From: Ecdyonurus torrentis
Taxonomy: Eukaryota; Arthropoda; Insecta; Ephemeroptera; Heptageniidae
Length of the DNA stretch: 64,000 nt
NCBI GenBank assembly: GCA_949318235.1
Contig: OX439132.1
Span: 5,316,886 to 5,380,885 of the forward strand
Direction of reading: 5' to 3'
The notes beneath the pieces were generated by a model. That model saw only the letters and a list, made by a program, of their open reading frames with translations. It was not told the origin of the DNA and searched no databases. How positions within the stretch are numbered: position 1 is the first letter of the stretch; the number at the start of each line of letters is the position of its first letter. The position numbers and the translations under genes were made by a program. Of the stretch, positions 1 through 13,828 are shown piece after piece.

Positions 1-736
1 TATTAACAAGTTAGATGACGTGCCTTATTTGCTGTGCACCAACTCTCTCCTCATCACATTTCCTAGGCAGATGCTGCTACTGCTTCAGTATAATATTATT
101 GTATGTTACTGCAAGCCCTGAGGAAGCTACGTGTTTCCACACAGTTCTCATTACATGTCCCAGTTTACTCTCTATGTTAATTAATTACGTGGTACTTTGA
201 AAATGAGAAGGGAATTTTCTTTATAAACTTTTCTACCGAGATAGTGAGATAGCGAGCGAGAGAGAGAGAGAGAGAGAGAATGTAAGAGAGAAAGGGAAGA
301 GAGTGTATGTAAGAGGGAAAGAGAGAGTATAAAGAGAAACTTTACTAGAAAAGACTCAAAATACACATGATTACAAAAGAATAAAGTTAAAGAAAAAATA
401 TATAGTTGTGACTTTAAAGTTTAGTTTTGATAATAATGGGTTTAATTACTAGAATTTAATTTTGAACTATTAAGAGGAATTAAATATTTTTTTTATCTTA
501 AATTTAAAGTAAATGTGCCAACTGGATTAACACTTTTATAAAGATTGACTTTTTAGAGTTGAGTCTAAGTTTATGTAAAGTCATTGAAAAGTTTTTAATT
601 TATTAAATAACGTTATTGTATACCTGCAAATAAAAATTCTGAACAATCTTTGTAAATCTAACTTTTGAAACTAATTAAATTTGATTGAGTATCTTATATT
701 ACTGAATGACAACATCGTCATAATATGATGATGATG

Positions 737-769
<33 letters not shown>

Positions 770-3097
770 GTAAAATGTTAAACGATGTTTTTTAATTACA
801 TGTTCGAAACTGTTTAGTTATAGAATGAGTTAAAATATTTTTAATAAAAGAGCATAATTATAAGAAATAAATTTAAATTCTATAACTTCAAGTGCCACTG
901 CACTCGAAACAAAATTTCTTTTTCTATTCCTTATAATTGATAAATTATGAGTTAGAATAAACTCTCTTAACCAACGTAATTGGGAGAAAAATTGAAAAGT
1001 AGGCAACCATTTTTTCAGTCTCTATTGTACTATGCAGTAGATAAATTATAAATAATAGCTTTAGTGAAAAATCAAATAGACAATAGGTGCAATTAAGGTA
1101 AAATATCCTGTATCTGAATCAATGCATTAAAAATAGCAAATATAGGAAAAAGTTGAAACCTTTCTTTCAATAAATTAGTACTTGAACACAAGTTTTATGT
1201 GTATTTACGACTAGAGCAACGCTTGTTGAAACTCCTGCTACAATGAACTGCCTGGGTTAATATAAATATTTATTTCTCAATGTATAAACCATGAATACCA
1301 GAAGTACCCAGAAGTAGCCTACTGTACAATTTTAAAAACCCTATTTGCAGGGGGTCTAAAGAAGCGTAAGAGACATTAAAAAGCTTATGATTAATTAGTT
1401 TGTTTTGAATACAGTAGCCCATTAAATATCTAGGCGGTATAGAAAAATCATACAATGCAAGTAAAAAAATGTATACTTTTATTTTTATTTCTAAAAATTT
1501 CAAAATAAATTTAACAAAATAATATCTTTAAAAGCACAATACTGTATTATTGTAATATGGAATAAAATCGCCTACATTTTAAAGCAATTTTACTTATTCG
1601 TTTTTTCCTCCTATTGTGAAAAACATATTACTTAAAAAAAAAAAAAAAAAAAAAAGTTATCTCCATAATATAGTCTGGCAATATAATAAAAATAGAAGTT
1701 TAGACCTCTTATTGTGTATTGTGTGGTCTGGTGGGGAAGCTGGTGGTCTGGCGTACTGAGTGGCAAAGTGCCAAGTAATCCTTCATTTAAACCAAAGTAT
1801 ATAGCCAGGAGAGGACGTGCAACTAGTTGTAGGCTGCTTTTTTCTTCTTCCCAAAAGTGATTGAACTTATAACATCAATCACAACAAACATCAATGAGTT
1901 TTTGTTATAATATATATTTTTATATTGTGTCTCATTTTATGTTTCATTTGTACGTACATAATAGGAATATAGAAATAGTTTCAAATGTCATTGCACCGAT
2001 CAGTCTACTTGGACGTTTCCACGGTATCTCAAGGCAGATGCCAGGCTTTATATTTTGGCCAATATGTGTGTCATTTCATTACACCTGTTAATAAGGCTAT
2101 GTCTTGATGGGACTTTGATAAAGGTGTAGCGTGATAAGACAATATGTGGGAGTACAAATTATGATCTGAAGAGAAATAAATGTATGTAGGTTGCTGTTAT
2201 GTTTGTGTTGAATCAACCCACATGTTTGGTTTGTGGGAACTCATAGAAATATTTCAACTTACTTATTAAGGAAGATAGGAGTTGTAATAACCATCGGAGG
2301 GGGTTGATCTAAAACATAAAATGTGCCATCACAACTTTTTTTTTTTTTTTTTTTTTTTTTGCATAAATGTAATTTAAAACTAATATAATAGATTCGTTTA
2401 AGTTGAAAAGTATAATTATACGTATTAAGTACATATTTCGTACATTACATCTATTCCATTTGCTAAGCGTGATTGAAAAAATATTTTACGCTGTTCCAAT
2501 TATAATTAGATTTGATTTAGAAAAATGGTCTCAATTCCAGAAAGAAAATAAAACTTCTTTAAACATTTTTTTTTTTTTTTTTTTTTTGCATTATTGTAGC
2601 CAAATTAAGGTTCTTTACTTAAATTCTTTCTCCATTGTTTAAAAAAGAAAAAAAGGAAAGCTCCATAAAAACTTGGATGTCACTTTGAACATTTTCAAAG
2701 TATAATCAATCAAAGTATGGAGCCTAAAATCTTGAGAATATATAATGACTAATGACTCGGTGGTAATGACGCAAACATACAATAATACTTTGCCAATGAT
2801 TTGGAATAATTAAAGCTTTTATTTTTAAATGTAGAGAATGAATAATTAAAAAACGATTTTCTTATTTTTTTATGACTATAATCATCAGTTATATTATCTA
2901 TTTTAAAATTTTCATTTTATAGAAAATGCTGTAGGTTAAAAAAAGTTATTGTAAACAAATATAGACATTGATATAGTATTCTAAATTGTTATTTGATTAC
3001 ATAATTATGAAAAAAAATTGCAGCTGCTTTAATTCTTTAATAATACGCTTTTAATAAAAAAAATTAGTTTGTGTTATTTTATCTTGCCTAGGGATAA

Positions 3098-3140
<43 letters not shown>

Positions 3141-3870
3141 GGTAACTGCGTGCTTTAATTATAATCGGAATAAAATATTAATATAATATTATAAACGATA
3201 TGATATAATAAAAAAAAACTTATCATAGGTCTTATGTAAGCAAAATATTGATCGATGATTGTAAAACAATAATGTAAAAATTTGAATATTGCGTTTATTG
3301 AGTATAATAAAACAGTTGAATGTAAAAAAAAAAAAAATAGAAAATTGATTTAAGTGTCAGTGGAGATAAAAAAATCTATTTATCTAGATTTCTCAGCCTT
3401 TTTTTTCTGATAGGGTTAGTTTAATGATATGTAATGATATGGATCGGGAGGTATTTGTAAAAATTTGTATCATTAATCAAATGAAAAGCAATACGATTTT
3501 CCATGACATATATCTATATAATATATAACTCAGTAAATAAGAAATAACATTTTGCAATACAGTACAGAAAAAATTCAATAACGAATATGAGATTTTTTAC
3601 AGGCTACAGCAATTATCAATATAGGTTGATGGTTAGACAAGATTGCGATTGGCTTTCAAACTTTATCGTCTAACGTTTTACTTCAGTCTAATATCTAATA
3701 CCACTAACTTATTGTGTTTTTTTCCGCAAAAAATAAGCCAAATAAGTATTTTTTTCAATAATCAAAGGAAATAGTGTACTTGCTCAAAAATATCATTGAT
3801 ATTTATATTGTTAGAAAAATAGTAACAAATATTACATAATAGTCCCTCAATAACAGAACCCTCATGTTAC
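1..3870. other. Non-coding A+T-rich DNA
   Basis: It holds homopolymers and a (GA)n array at 3101-3135. A small G+C-richer patch near 1719-1775 has TGGTCTGG twice, in which I recognise nothing. The short open frames here look like chance. Confidence 0.6.
242..330 (+). repeat. Purine-rich GA tract
   Basis: A short pure (GA) core (257-279) is followed by degenerate AGAGAGAAAGGGAAGAGAG sequence. Confidence 0.85.
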
Positions 3871-3873
3871 GGT

Positions 3874-3904
3874 AAAGCTATAGCTTTATAGTCTATATAT
3901 AGAC
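3874..3904. repeat. Two adjacent 14-bp palindromes
   Basis: AAAGCTATAGCTTT (3874-3887) and GTCTATATATAGAC (3891-3904) lie three bases apart, just left of the first ACGTAA-family MITE copy. Confidence 0.8.
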
Positions 3905-3920
3905 ACCAGGGATACTGCTT

Positions 3921-4110
3921 ACACGGAAAAAATAAATTACGTAATTTATGATGCATTTATGTAATTATAGCATAAATTATGCTAAATTAGAAACGAATAA
4001 ATAGCTATGCTCTACGACATAATATTTATGCTATGTATAATAGTTGTTATAAAGTATAGCATATATTATGCTGTATTAATCATTTTTTGCTGAAAATGGG
4101 CTAATATTGC
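3921..4110 (+). mobile_element. ACGTAA-ended MITE family, copy 1
   Basis: It begins ACACGGAAAAAATAAATTAC and ends near TGCTGAAAATGGGCTAATAT. The middle is full of ATTATGCT and AGCATAAT words that can form hairpins. Related copies lie at 6371-6568, 17885-18050, 30579-30763, 39012-39160 and 40105-40290. The family is short, A+T-rich and non-coding. Confidence 0.6.
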
Positions 4111-6370
4111 TTTTGTTTGTTCGTGAGAAAAAGCAGAAAACTTTGAATTTGTTTCAAGTTATTCAAATCAAAACATAAAAATATTTGTAAAAAAAAACTA
4201 AAACTGTGCACTTTTATTTTAATTGCAAGTCTCTAACATTTTAAGCCCATAGGTCATCATATTTATTTCAACAATAGCTTTTTCACTGATCTGATGGTTG
4301 CACTGGTTGTGACGTATTTATCAAGATGCTACCAAAGGCTTTTAAATGACATCAAGAAATGAAAAGGTAAACTTTTGAATTCTAAAGATAAGACTCTCTA
4401 CATTTTAACTTTCAAAAAGTTTCGTTGTCTTTGTTCAAAAATAACTCTATTTGGTGTCTATTTTATCACACATGACACGTTTTCTACGTAACATAATTCA
4501 GTTTAAAAAAAATACGCCAAAGAACCTTTCGTTCATACAAAATAGCCATCCATTTTTCTTGGATCTAAAAGAAGAAATTCAATGATGGGTATGTCGTTTT
4601 TAGTTTGCTTCTCTGCTTACTTTGAAATATATCAAACTGTAGTGAATATTCAATTAGAGGTTACTTTTTGAAATACTAAACGTAGCACCGCCTAATTTAG
4701 TTTGCCAGTTTATTATTTAACATGCTAATTACTACTAATTAGTAACTGGAGTACATTTGGAAATATATGCTAGAGTTTCTAACGTTGTTGCAATTATTAA
4801 GTTATAATATTCTGTCATAATTTGTTATAACATTTTATATGAAAGCTTACATTATTAACTATATACTAAGTTGAATTGGTTGCAATTATAATTAACATGA
4901 AATACTCTGACAAGGAAATGTTGTTCAAAGTCAGGAGACCATGTAAGTTGCTTTCTACCTTTTCTGGCCTCTAAATGAAATTAGTTCTTATTATTTTAAA
5001 ATTATAATCAAGGTTGAATAAAAAGGAGTATCAAGCCTTAATATCGCTTTCATAAAGTTTTAATTACATAAGGGATTCAAATGTAGGTCATTTTACAGGA
5101 AAAACATATTATGTAATCGGATTTGACCATAAAAATTCTCTAAAATTTTAGTTTTTACTTTTTAAGAAGTTGAGACTTGAGAGACCGGGTTAAAAATGAA
5201 TTAACATCAATGAAAGATTTGAATTTTTTAATATATAATATGGAAGATATTAAAAATTGCATCTTGGAAATAAAATCCATCAAATGAGTTCGTTAATTTC
5301 GTATTCTTTATTGTAATCATCTGTATATTTTTTTTCTGCTGAAATTTAATTATTTGATTTTAATTATAAATAATCAACGAAGCTGATTTTCTTTATAGAA
5401 TTCTCATCTTACTATATTTACAAAACAATACCTTCTCACATTATAATATAAACTCAATTATAAAACATATAATAAAATAAAAACATCCTTTATTTTAATT
5501 CAATTTTTAATTAAAAAAAAAAAAGGTCATAACGACGCAACAAAATTTAATTAACTTTAATACAATAACGTCATTTTAATTATTTCAACGTGCATGGACA
5601 TTGTGGAAATTAGAATAACAACAAAGAATAAAGCCTTCGTATACTGACTGGCTGCGAGTTTATTATAAAGTTAACAGAAGAATAATTTATAAAGAAATAT
5701 ATTTTGCTTTTGTTATCAAATAAAATATACAGTAGTAAAAAAACATTATAATGCACATCAGTGTATTTTGCTGCTAGCAAAATGTAAAATAATAATAATA
5801 ATAATAAAAAAGCGCAGCTTTGAAAATGTGTTGTCCGTTTCTATGGCTCACAACAATATACATCATATTTTTTTTCTTCTAGAAATCACGTTGTTATAGT
5901 TGAAAACAGAACAAAAACTCAACAAGTCAGGATGAGAAAAATAACATAAAATAATTGGCAGTGGGGTGTATAACAAAGGAATTGCGAGGGAAAGAGATTG
6001 AGAGAGAATGAGCAACATGTATTGTAAAGATTTAGTTTTTATTTTGTAACATGGATGCTCATTCACGTGTTCAAATTATTACGTATCACATACACACACA
6101 TATACACACAAGGTTTTTTTTTAATCAGATATGTCATTTCCTTTTTTAATATAAACATATTGTGTGACATGCAAAGATATAATCTATACTAATTAAACAA
6201 AAAAATGTTGTTAAAATTGTGACAGTAAAATTATGTCATTTGTAGCATGCAAATTTATATGAAAAAAACATACTAAATGTGTTTTTATAAATTATTTTAT
6301 GTGAAGTAAAAAAAAAAACGTATTATTTTTTATTTAACTGAACTCTCGGACAAAAAATAAATATACGTAA
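4111..6370. other. Non-coding A+T-rich DNA
   Basis: I see nothing beyond short AAT repeats near 5788-5807 and CA repeats near 6090-6110. Confidence 0.6.
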
Positions 6371-6568
6371 TAATTATTTTAGCACATTTTCAACACAATT
6401 TATTTAATACAGTATAATCTATGCTATACTGCATAATAAGTATGTTACATAGCAAAAATATTATATTGTTCAGCAAAATTATTTGCGTTGTTCTAAGTTA
6501 GCATAATTTATTCTATATAATGACAGAAATACAGCATATAAATTACGTAATATATTCTTTCCGTGCAG
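6371..6568 (-). mobile_element. ACGTAA-ended MITE family, copy 2
   Basis: Read on the minus strand it starts TGCACGGAAAGAATATATTA and ends GTTGAAAATGTGCTAAAATA, matching both ends of the copy at 3921-4110. The two lie in opposite orientation about 2.3 kb apart. Confidence 0.55.
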
Positions 6569-6699
6569 AAAGTTACTGTTAATGTAGGTTACTTATGTAA
6601 GGGACATTGTATAGGTTACAATATAAAATAAAATACGATATTTCCATAAGAAAATACAATATAGATTTTGTGTCGCCTCTGGTACTGATTTTTCCTATA

Positions 6700-6835
6700 T
6701 ACACATGATTGTGATATATTTTACTATACAAAAAAAAAAAAAAAAAAAAAAAAAACACGCAAGAAATTTGCAATTTTATTCTTATGAGAAAATCACGCAC
6801 TGAATTTAAATTGTAAAAATATATTATTACAATCA
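6700..6835 (+). mobile_element. Small MITE (ATTTTACCATT family) with an internal A run
   Basis: The ends TATACACATGATTGTGATAT and ATTATTACAATCATGTATAC are imperfect inverted repeats. The interior AAATTTGCAATTTTATTCTT then ATGAGAAAA matches copies at 13733-13828 and 23808-23908. A run of about 26 A (6730-6755) sits where the other copies have only AAAA, so a poly-A expansion grew inside this copy. Confidence 0.5.
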
Positions 6836-7509
6836 TGTATACATCGTTCTACCGTGAAATTTGGTGCGAAATTACACGAGTCCCGTGAAAACAAAATGTA
6901 ACATGTTCACTTCATAGTAGCATATTTTATTAATCAGTACGCAGTAAAATATATCGCTTTAATAATTACCGTTACTATATACAAAATAACTAATAAACTT
7001 TTATAGAATGGAAGTTATTTTATGAACTGTAGGATGAGTAATTTTATACTATAAAATTCAATAATAATAAAAAATCATATAATTTTTGTTATGTTAAATG
7101 CCAACAAAATGTCATTGTGCGTGCGTTAAATATTACATAAATGTCACGTTATCTATTCTGTTTTGTCTACGATGGGTGTAAATATAAAATATTATTAGTT
7201 GAAAACTTGATGGTAACATCATGTACAAACTTTTACGTATGTTGTTGCAAAATAATGGATCCAATTTTCATGTTATTATTATAATAATAAGAAATGTAAT
7301 GGAAATTTTCTCATAACAATTTCTAAGTGATGAGTTTCTCTTGAAGGATGGAAATGTCTAGTAAAAAGTTTGTAAAAAAAAAAAAAAAAAAAAAAAGATG
7401 ATTGACAGATATATGAAAAGTAAAACACGCACAAGTTTAAAAATAGCAATATTTTATACAGAGAAATTTTTAGTTATTATAATATTTTGTGTTTTTTAAA
7501 TTTATTTAA

Positions 7510-7842
7510 GGGAGTAGGATACTGACTTTATATCTCAAAAACTAGACGTGTTTTGGGTCTAAATTTGGTGTCATTGTGTAGCTAAGAGTCACGCCTAGCC
7601 TTGATAAAAATTTCATGATGTTTGACCGTCCTGAAAAAAAGAAAAAAATTATCGAAATTAACATTGGGTCTTATGGGCTTAAATTTTCAAAAAATCATAT
7701 TAAATTAATTTGCACGGTGACCCCTCAAAACTTTTATATATTTGAAATTGTCTCAAGCTGAAGTATCATTGTGCAACATTTCATTTTTTTTTTTTGACGA
7801 GAAAAGTTTGAGTCTAATGGCCGACGTCGGTCCCCTACTCGC
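7510..7842 (+). mobile_element. piggyBac-like MITE, copy 1
   Basis: This 333-bp element is flanked on both sides by TTAA (7506-7509 and 7843-7846). The right end GTCGGTCCCCTACTCGC is the inverted form of the left end GGGAGTAGGATACTGAC, with a few changes. A second copy at 61356-61687 aligns along the whole length. TTAA duplication with GGG-type ends is the hallmark of piggyBac-type elements. There is no coding capacity, so it would need a transposase supplied in trans. Confidence 0.8.
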
Positions 7843-7846
7843 TTAA

Positions 7847-8480
7847 ATCTTGATACCGATATTTTGTATCGGTATCATATCGCAATTCCTATATACTTGC
7901 GTTACATATACATGATATTATGTAGCTATATAGGTACAATATTGATATACGATACCAATATTTATTGACATTTTTATTGTTTATAATTAAAAAGCACGTA
8001 TCTTTGATATTCAAAAGTTGCTACCCAGCCTTGATATGTTATTTAAAATAATAACAAATGTATCCACTATATGTTATGAAAGTCGCACGTGATCAATAGC
8101 ATGAATATCGTATATTTTTCAGCTGTTACAACTTTCAGCAAAATCAGCTCAGTTTATAATTTTTAGCCTATTACGAATGAAACTTATTTAAGTTTACTAT
8201 GTTGTATGTAAAATATGTTTTTTTTGCAAACATTTTTGAATACTTTTATACATTTTATAAAATTTTAACTAAAATACAAGACTTTCTTTCAAAGCAAACT
8301 AAGCTTCTATTTTATACTAGCAATTTCAAGCAAGTTTCACTTTATAATTTAATGCTGCGCTAAAAATATTGAAAAATATATCGAAATATAAAATAAAATG
8401 TGAAATCGATACAATACTAAAAACCTAAAAATATTGTAGACGTGATTTCGATAAGATTAAAATATCGATATTTTTTCCTC
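7847..8480. repeat. Block with ATCGAT/GATACCGATA repeats, possible decayed hAT-like element
   Basis: The block opens directly after the piggyBac-like MITE with an 11-bp-stem hairpin, TGATACCGATA at 7851-7861 and its complement at 7867-7877. It closes with several ATCGATATTT and CGATACAATAC units (8360-8475). Clustered short repeats near both ends recall the subterminal arrays of the element at 19716-21268. No clean terminal repeats or target duplication could be found. Confidence 0.35.
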
Positions 8481-8713
8481 ATAACTGTAATTTTAAATCA
8501 CAGAAGTTTTTAGTTGACTGAAAACTATATCTTAAGCCTGGTTCTTCTGCACTGCAAACAAACTTCAATTCAATTATATAAGATGATCTTTTATTATTTG
8601 AACAGTAAAGAAGTCTGTTTGTTTTAATCAATTAACGAGGTCATCAAAGAAGACAAAAAAATATCTATAAAGGACTATGGCTGCTGCTTTAATATTGTTC
8701 ATGCATTTTGTAA

Positions 8714-8717
<4 letters not shown>

Positions 8718-8774
<57 letters not shown>
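8718..8774 (+). repeat. (CT)n microsatellite, 57 bp
   Basis: An uninterrupted CT dinucleotide array in A+T-rich surroundings. Confidence 0.95.
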
Positions 8775-8778
<4 letters not shown>

Positions 8779-8779
8779 T

Positions 8780-9530
8780 CCAGTGTCTCAATGAATTATG
8801 ATACCTAATTAATTACAGTTTTTTAATAATAAAAAAAAAACTTTTTCATGATAAATAACTTTAAAAGTATAATATTACGTTACCTTCTTTTTTTTGTTTT
8901 ATATTAGCTCAAAGATCAAGTTACAAAACTTTTTTTCTCGAACTCTTTCATTTTTTTTATTAATATTATGAAAAAAAACAAACTGATATACATTAAATTA
9001 TTATACCACGCTAAAAGCTGATAATTAGTTGTTTTTTATTATTATTTTTTAAGAGAAGTAAAGATAAATAAATATACAGCAATTTTTAAGATTTTAAGTC
9101 CATAACTGTGGAACTACATAGATATTCTCCGATATATTTTGTTTTACTGGCATCCAAGAAACAGTCAGTTTTACTTGCTCAATATATTCATGATATTACA
9201 TGCCGTAAAGAAACAAATTACAGAGTTTCATACTTAACATTTACATCCGATATATACAATCATATCAAGGTTTATATAAACCTTGCAATCATATCAACTT
9301 TATGTATGCATGTGTGAAATTACCGTCAAATATATTTACTTCCGATGCATTGAATGAAGACGTAGACTTTGAGATAAAAGAGTTTTTTGATACGTATTAA
9401 TACATATGATATTATTATTATTATTATTGTTATTTGAGAGTTCCATTCAAAATGCTAATTTATACAAAATTCAAAAGCTTACTTCTCATTTTTTTATGTC
9501 ATTTTAAAACTTGTCTAAAAAAAATTACCC

Positions 9531-9576
<46 letters not shown>

Positions 9577-12505
9577 AGCTAAAACTAAAATCAACATTAA
9601 CGGTCTTCTTAATAAGAAAGAATTGTTACGTCATAACTGTGAGAAAAAAAAAGTAATGAAATTCTATATTTAGCTTAAAGTATAAATTTAAATATTTTAT
9701 TTAATTTTGCTTTGTAAAAACGTTCGTTATTGATAATAAAGATCAACTGAAAAATATATAAAAACGAAACATTTAAACGTTTATTTATTTATGATAAATC
9801 TATACTAAATTTAAAGAGCCCTTCAGGGATAAATACACATTTACTTGTTCTACTTTTTTGTCTCTCCCCACAACCCTCTATCTCTCATGATGAGAGAGGT
9901 TAACTTCTATATTATGTTCATAATTTTTTCATGTTGATGTTTGAGCAAAATAAAATCCAGTAACCTAACTCGTGGATTATTTACCTGTTTACGCCGGTAG
10001 CATGGAAAATGATACTTTCTCTCTAGCTGTAACTACTACAATTTTTCAAATTTAAATATGATATTCTACATTTTGTTTATGTTTACATTTTATGATTACA
10101 TGTAAGGCAATATTTACTATTGAAATATTGATTGTATGAGGAAATTTCTACGAATATATTAATATATTATTGATTGAAATTCATTCATAAAGTTAAAATA
10201 TTTTATATAATATTTCAATGCAAAGGTCATTGATAAAAATGAAGTATAATGTGTTACATTAGGGTGTGTATTGTTGTCTACTGCCTATTTTTTAAGTCAC
10301 CCGAACTTGTGTCATAGCACCAAGCAATTAATAATAGTCACAGCGGATTAAAATTTTGCAGGTTATATAATGAAATACAGTATTTTCGAGGACAGTTAGC
10401 GTTTTTGTTCTAACGGCAAAACTTATATGCGACTTGAGGAACTTATCATACGACCCTCGTAGTATTTTCAAAATGTTTACTGATTTTATTATTACGGATT
10501 CAAAAAATTATTAAATAATTAGCTTCATTCACATATTATATTTATTTTAATAATTGTTTAGGAATCCTGCTTCTACAAAAACTCTTGATAAATCCCAAGA
10601 TGAGAGCTTAATTCATACAAAATTATATCTCTTAACCCGTAGCCTCACAAACTATGGCGAGAAAACTTATCAAGTAGGCGACGAACTTTCTATTGTAGAA
10701 ATAGTTTTTGTGACGTCACGAATTCCAAAACTTGGATAGTGAATAATTTTCTATCCCCAGTTTTTGAAAGTTACAAAAGGGTTAAGAGACAAAATAGATA
10801 GTCACCATCTAATGATTGACATATAGATGGTCCAATCTTATGATTTTTTTTTTCTTCTTCTTATTTTTTATTTTTTTATTTTTTTTCTTCAGTTCTTTAA
10901 ACATTAAAGGTAGGTAAAAAAAGTACTATACAAGCCCCAAGTGCTAAATAAAACTATGGTTGGGAATTGTGCCCTAATACGTACGACATCTTATTTGAAA
11001 TGTAACGTATGTACTGTATACACTTTAATTACAATTATGCCATAATGAGAATGAAGTGGTTAATTTAAAGAAATAGTCTAGAAGAAAACATTAGCATTTA
11101 CATCACAAAACACTTGATGATACTTACAATTATAATTTCAAAGGGTTTTTACAATTCGATTACGTAGCGGTGATCAGATAATTTTGACTTATGCAACACG
11201 CACAACATTTTCATACTAATTTTTGTCTGTTTCTTGTTTCTGCTCTTAGAAATAAAAATTTTCACGCAAATTGCATACTTAAAAGTATTTTTACGCTCTC
11301 TAGTTGGGCCAAATTTACATTTTGGTAAAAATTATTATCAGTTATGGATATCCCATTTTGTGTTTAATCATTAAAACGCGTATGTGTTGTTTCATGTGGT
11401 CTATGGCTTTAAGCACGATTTTTTTTATATGTATAGTTTCATGAACTAAGTTACCAACACACACAGTATCACAAATATGCGTGAACACCACACCATATTA
11501 AGTCCAGTACATAGAACATGCACGCAAACAATTAAAATGTGTCACTTGCATGTTATTATCTACAATTGCAAAGCTGAAGTGTCGACCACAGCATGTGAAA
11601 GTCACTGGACTGTAAAATGTGCAATGATCAACGTCCCCTCAAATGAGGCTATTTACGTTAATTGATTACATTAATTACTAACATTTTAATGCTTCTCTTT
11701 ATTATATAGCTTTTAACTGCATTAGTAATGTTGCTCCTATATTTTAACATACGAAAGACGAGTTTTCATAGGGGTAGTACATAGTAATAAAGTTTTAGTA
11801 CCAAAAAAAAAAAAAAAAAAAAAAAAATCAAGTAAAAAAGTTTTAAAACCATTGTTCTTTGTTATATAAAAGTGACTCAGATTTAAAAATAGGGTAAAAG
11901 CAGTTTTATTATTATTATTTTTTTTTTAGAGTATAAATAAAAGTTTTGGTAAAGCTGTGAGTAAAAATTAAAGCAGTGCAATCGCGTGACATCACTTTAG
12001 TTTTTATGTATTTTATTGTATTTTTTTTTTGTATGATTCAACTATTTGTTTTTAAAACTTAAAATAAATTCCACACGATTTGTTATTTTTGTTTTGAAAT
12101 TCAAAGCAAAAAACTTCTTTATTCTTGTTTTTCTTATACAAAAATTTCAACTGGTTTCTCATAAAATAAATTGGCTAAATTAAACGATTCCTTTTTATAC
12201 ACTCAAAACATTGAACAAGTTTCTTTGTTAGATTTTGCTTCCCCTACTAAAATTTATGATTCTACAATATTGACTTACATATTGCATATAATTTAATAAA
12301 TAAATATTTGAGTTTATGGCATCTGTTATGAGTTTTTTCATAACTCTCCCTTAAAGTTGCATACAGGATTTTTTCCCCTTTGTTTTTCCCTGTAGAAAAT
12401 GGGTACAATTTGAAAGAAGTCCTAAACATGCGGGAAATATGAATGTGTGTGTGGCTCATGGTGAGAGTATGGGACTCGAGGGAAACTGAGATTGAAAAAA
12501 CAACA

Positions 12506-12557
<52 letters not shown>

Positions 12558-13150
12558 GGGGATTCAGTAAAGCGAAAGCGTCATGGGGCTTAAGTTTAGA
12601 TCTGGACACGACAACACATAAATGTATCACCTACAGGATTATGTTTTCCAATGTGTAGAGTATACAAACGAAAAAAAAAGTAGCATCATTGTATTTGTAT
12701 TTAAGTTAAATTGATTTTAAAATAACAGTAGTTTGTGTCGCTTAAAATAATAAAAAAATAAAGCAACTTTTTTCTTTTGTAGATTTTTTTTAGATTTTTT
12801 ATGGTATATACAATATAATATATCTTAACATAATATATTGGCCAAAAAAAAAATCAATCAAATAAAAAAATTTGGGAAATTTTCAAAACAGAGAGAGAGA
12901 GAGAGAGAGAGAGTTCATAATTCTATCAATCTCAGAAATTCAATCATTATATTATATTACTTCCAAATATTTATTCATATTCCATTATTTCAAATAGTTA
13001 CTGCGTGTATAAAAACCTATTTCATATGTTTAATTTAAATTTACGTCACTACATAATAACGTTGATGTGTCATGAATTATGTAGTATTACTACAAACTCA
13101 CATGAGAAATTGAGGAAACATTTCAGCATGTTCACATAATCGTGACAAAT
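8780..13150. other. Non-coding A+T-rich DNA with a few richer patches
   Basis: Patches near 10620-10730 (with TGACGTCA at 10711) and 11450-11640 are less A+T-rich and partly open, but show no domain or convincing splice context. An ATT repeat lies at 9411-9430. Confidence 0.5.
12510..12553 (+). repeat. (GA)n microsatellite, 44 bp
   Basis: The array has overlapping open frames on both strands (RERERE and SLSLSL), which are artefacts. A second shorter GA array lies at 12891-12913. Confidence 0.9.
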
Positions 13151-13159
13151 TGTATAAAA

Positions 13160-13215
13160 TGACGTCACTATAACTTCAGTAGTACGTAATGTTAGACTTT
13201 GTATACAACTTTGTA
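13160..13215 (+). repeat. Short dispersed repeat with TGACGTCA (partner 25509-25585)
   Basis: TGACGTCA, then AGTACGTAATGTTAG, then TTGTATA occur in the same order at 13160-13205 and 25509-25570. Sequence between them is diverged. Confidence 0.4.
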
Positions 13216-13732
13216 TAAGTTTGCTGTTTTACGCTCTCATGCTCCACAAATGCTACACAAGTGTAAAATCTACACGTAAATGCGGCACAAAACAAAGCTC
13301 GGGATTACTCCGATCAGAAATATCAAAAATCTTCTCTATTATTTACTGTTACAATATGAGATTATGCCGCAATGCGATACTATTGTTCATATTATATTTG
13401 GTTTTGTATTATGTTCAGCTTTATATTTAGAAAATCTTTTATATGATTTAACATATTATACGAAGCAGATTATTATAGAATTAAGATATGTATTTGCATT
13501 TCAATACAAAAAGTGTCATAAATTTTGCGCACCAAGCGGTAATGTTGACTACCAAAATACAAACAACAAAGTAATTTTTGAAAGAGTTAAATTGGAGCTT
13601 ATTAAGTAATCACTTTCCAAATTAAATTAAAAATCGATTGTTTAAAATTAAAAATACGGAACAACATAATGCATTAATGATAATTAGAAGGTATCCTATG
13701 AGAATGTATGTATATATGTACAAACGTTTCTG

Positions 13733-13828
13733 ATGATATATTTTACCATTCAAAAACTCGAGCTAAATTTGCAATGTTATACATTAAGAGAAAAACACGC
13801 ACAAAATTTAATTAATAAAATATATCGT
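13733..13828 (+). mobile_element. Small MITE, ATTTTACCATT family
   Basis: It contains ATATTTTACCATTCAAAAAC, then CTAAATTTGCAATGTTAT, and closes with AATAAAATATATCG. It aligns with 23808-23908 along its length. Both are preceded by GTATGTA...TGTACA, so the element may extend 30-40 bases further left. Confidence 0.5.

Noticed and set aside
11477..11665. 62-codon frame in a slightly G+C-richer patch
   Set aside because: No domain, no splice context, and a length expected by chance.
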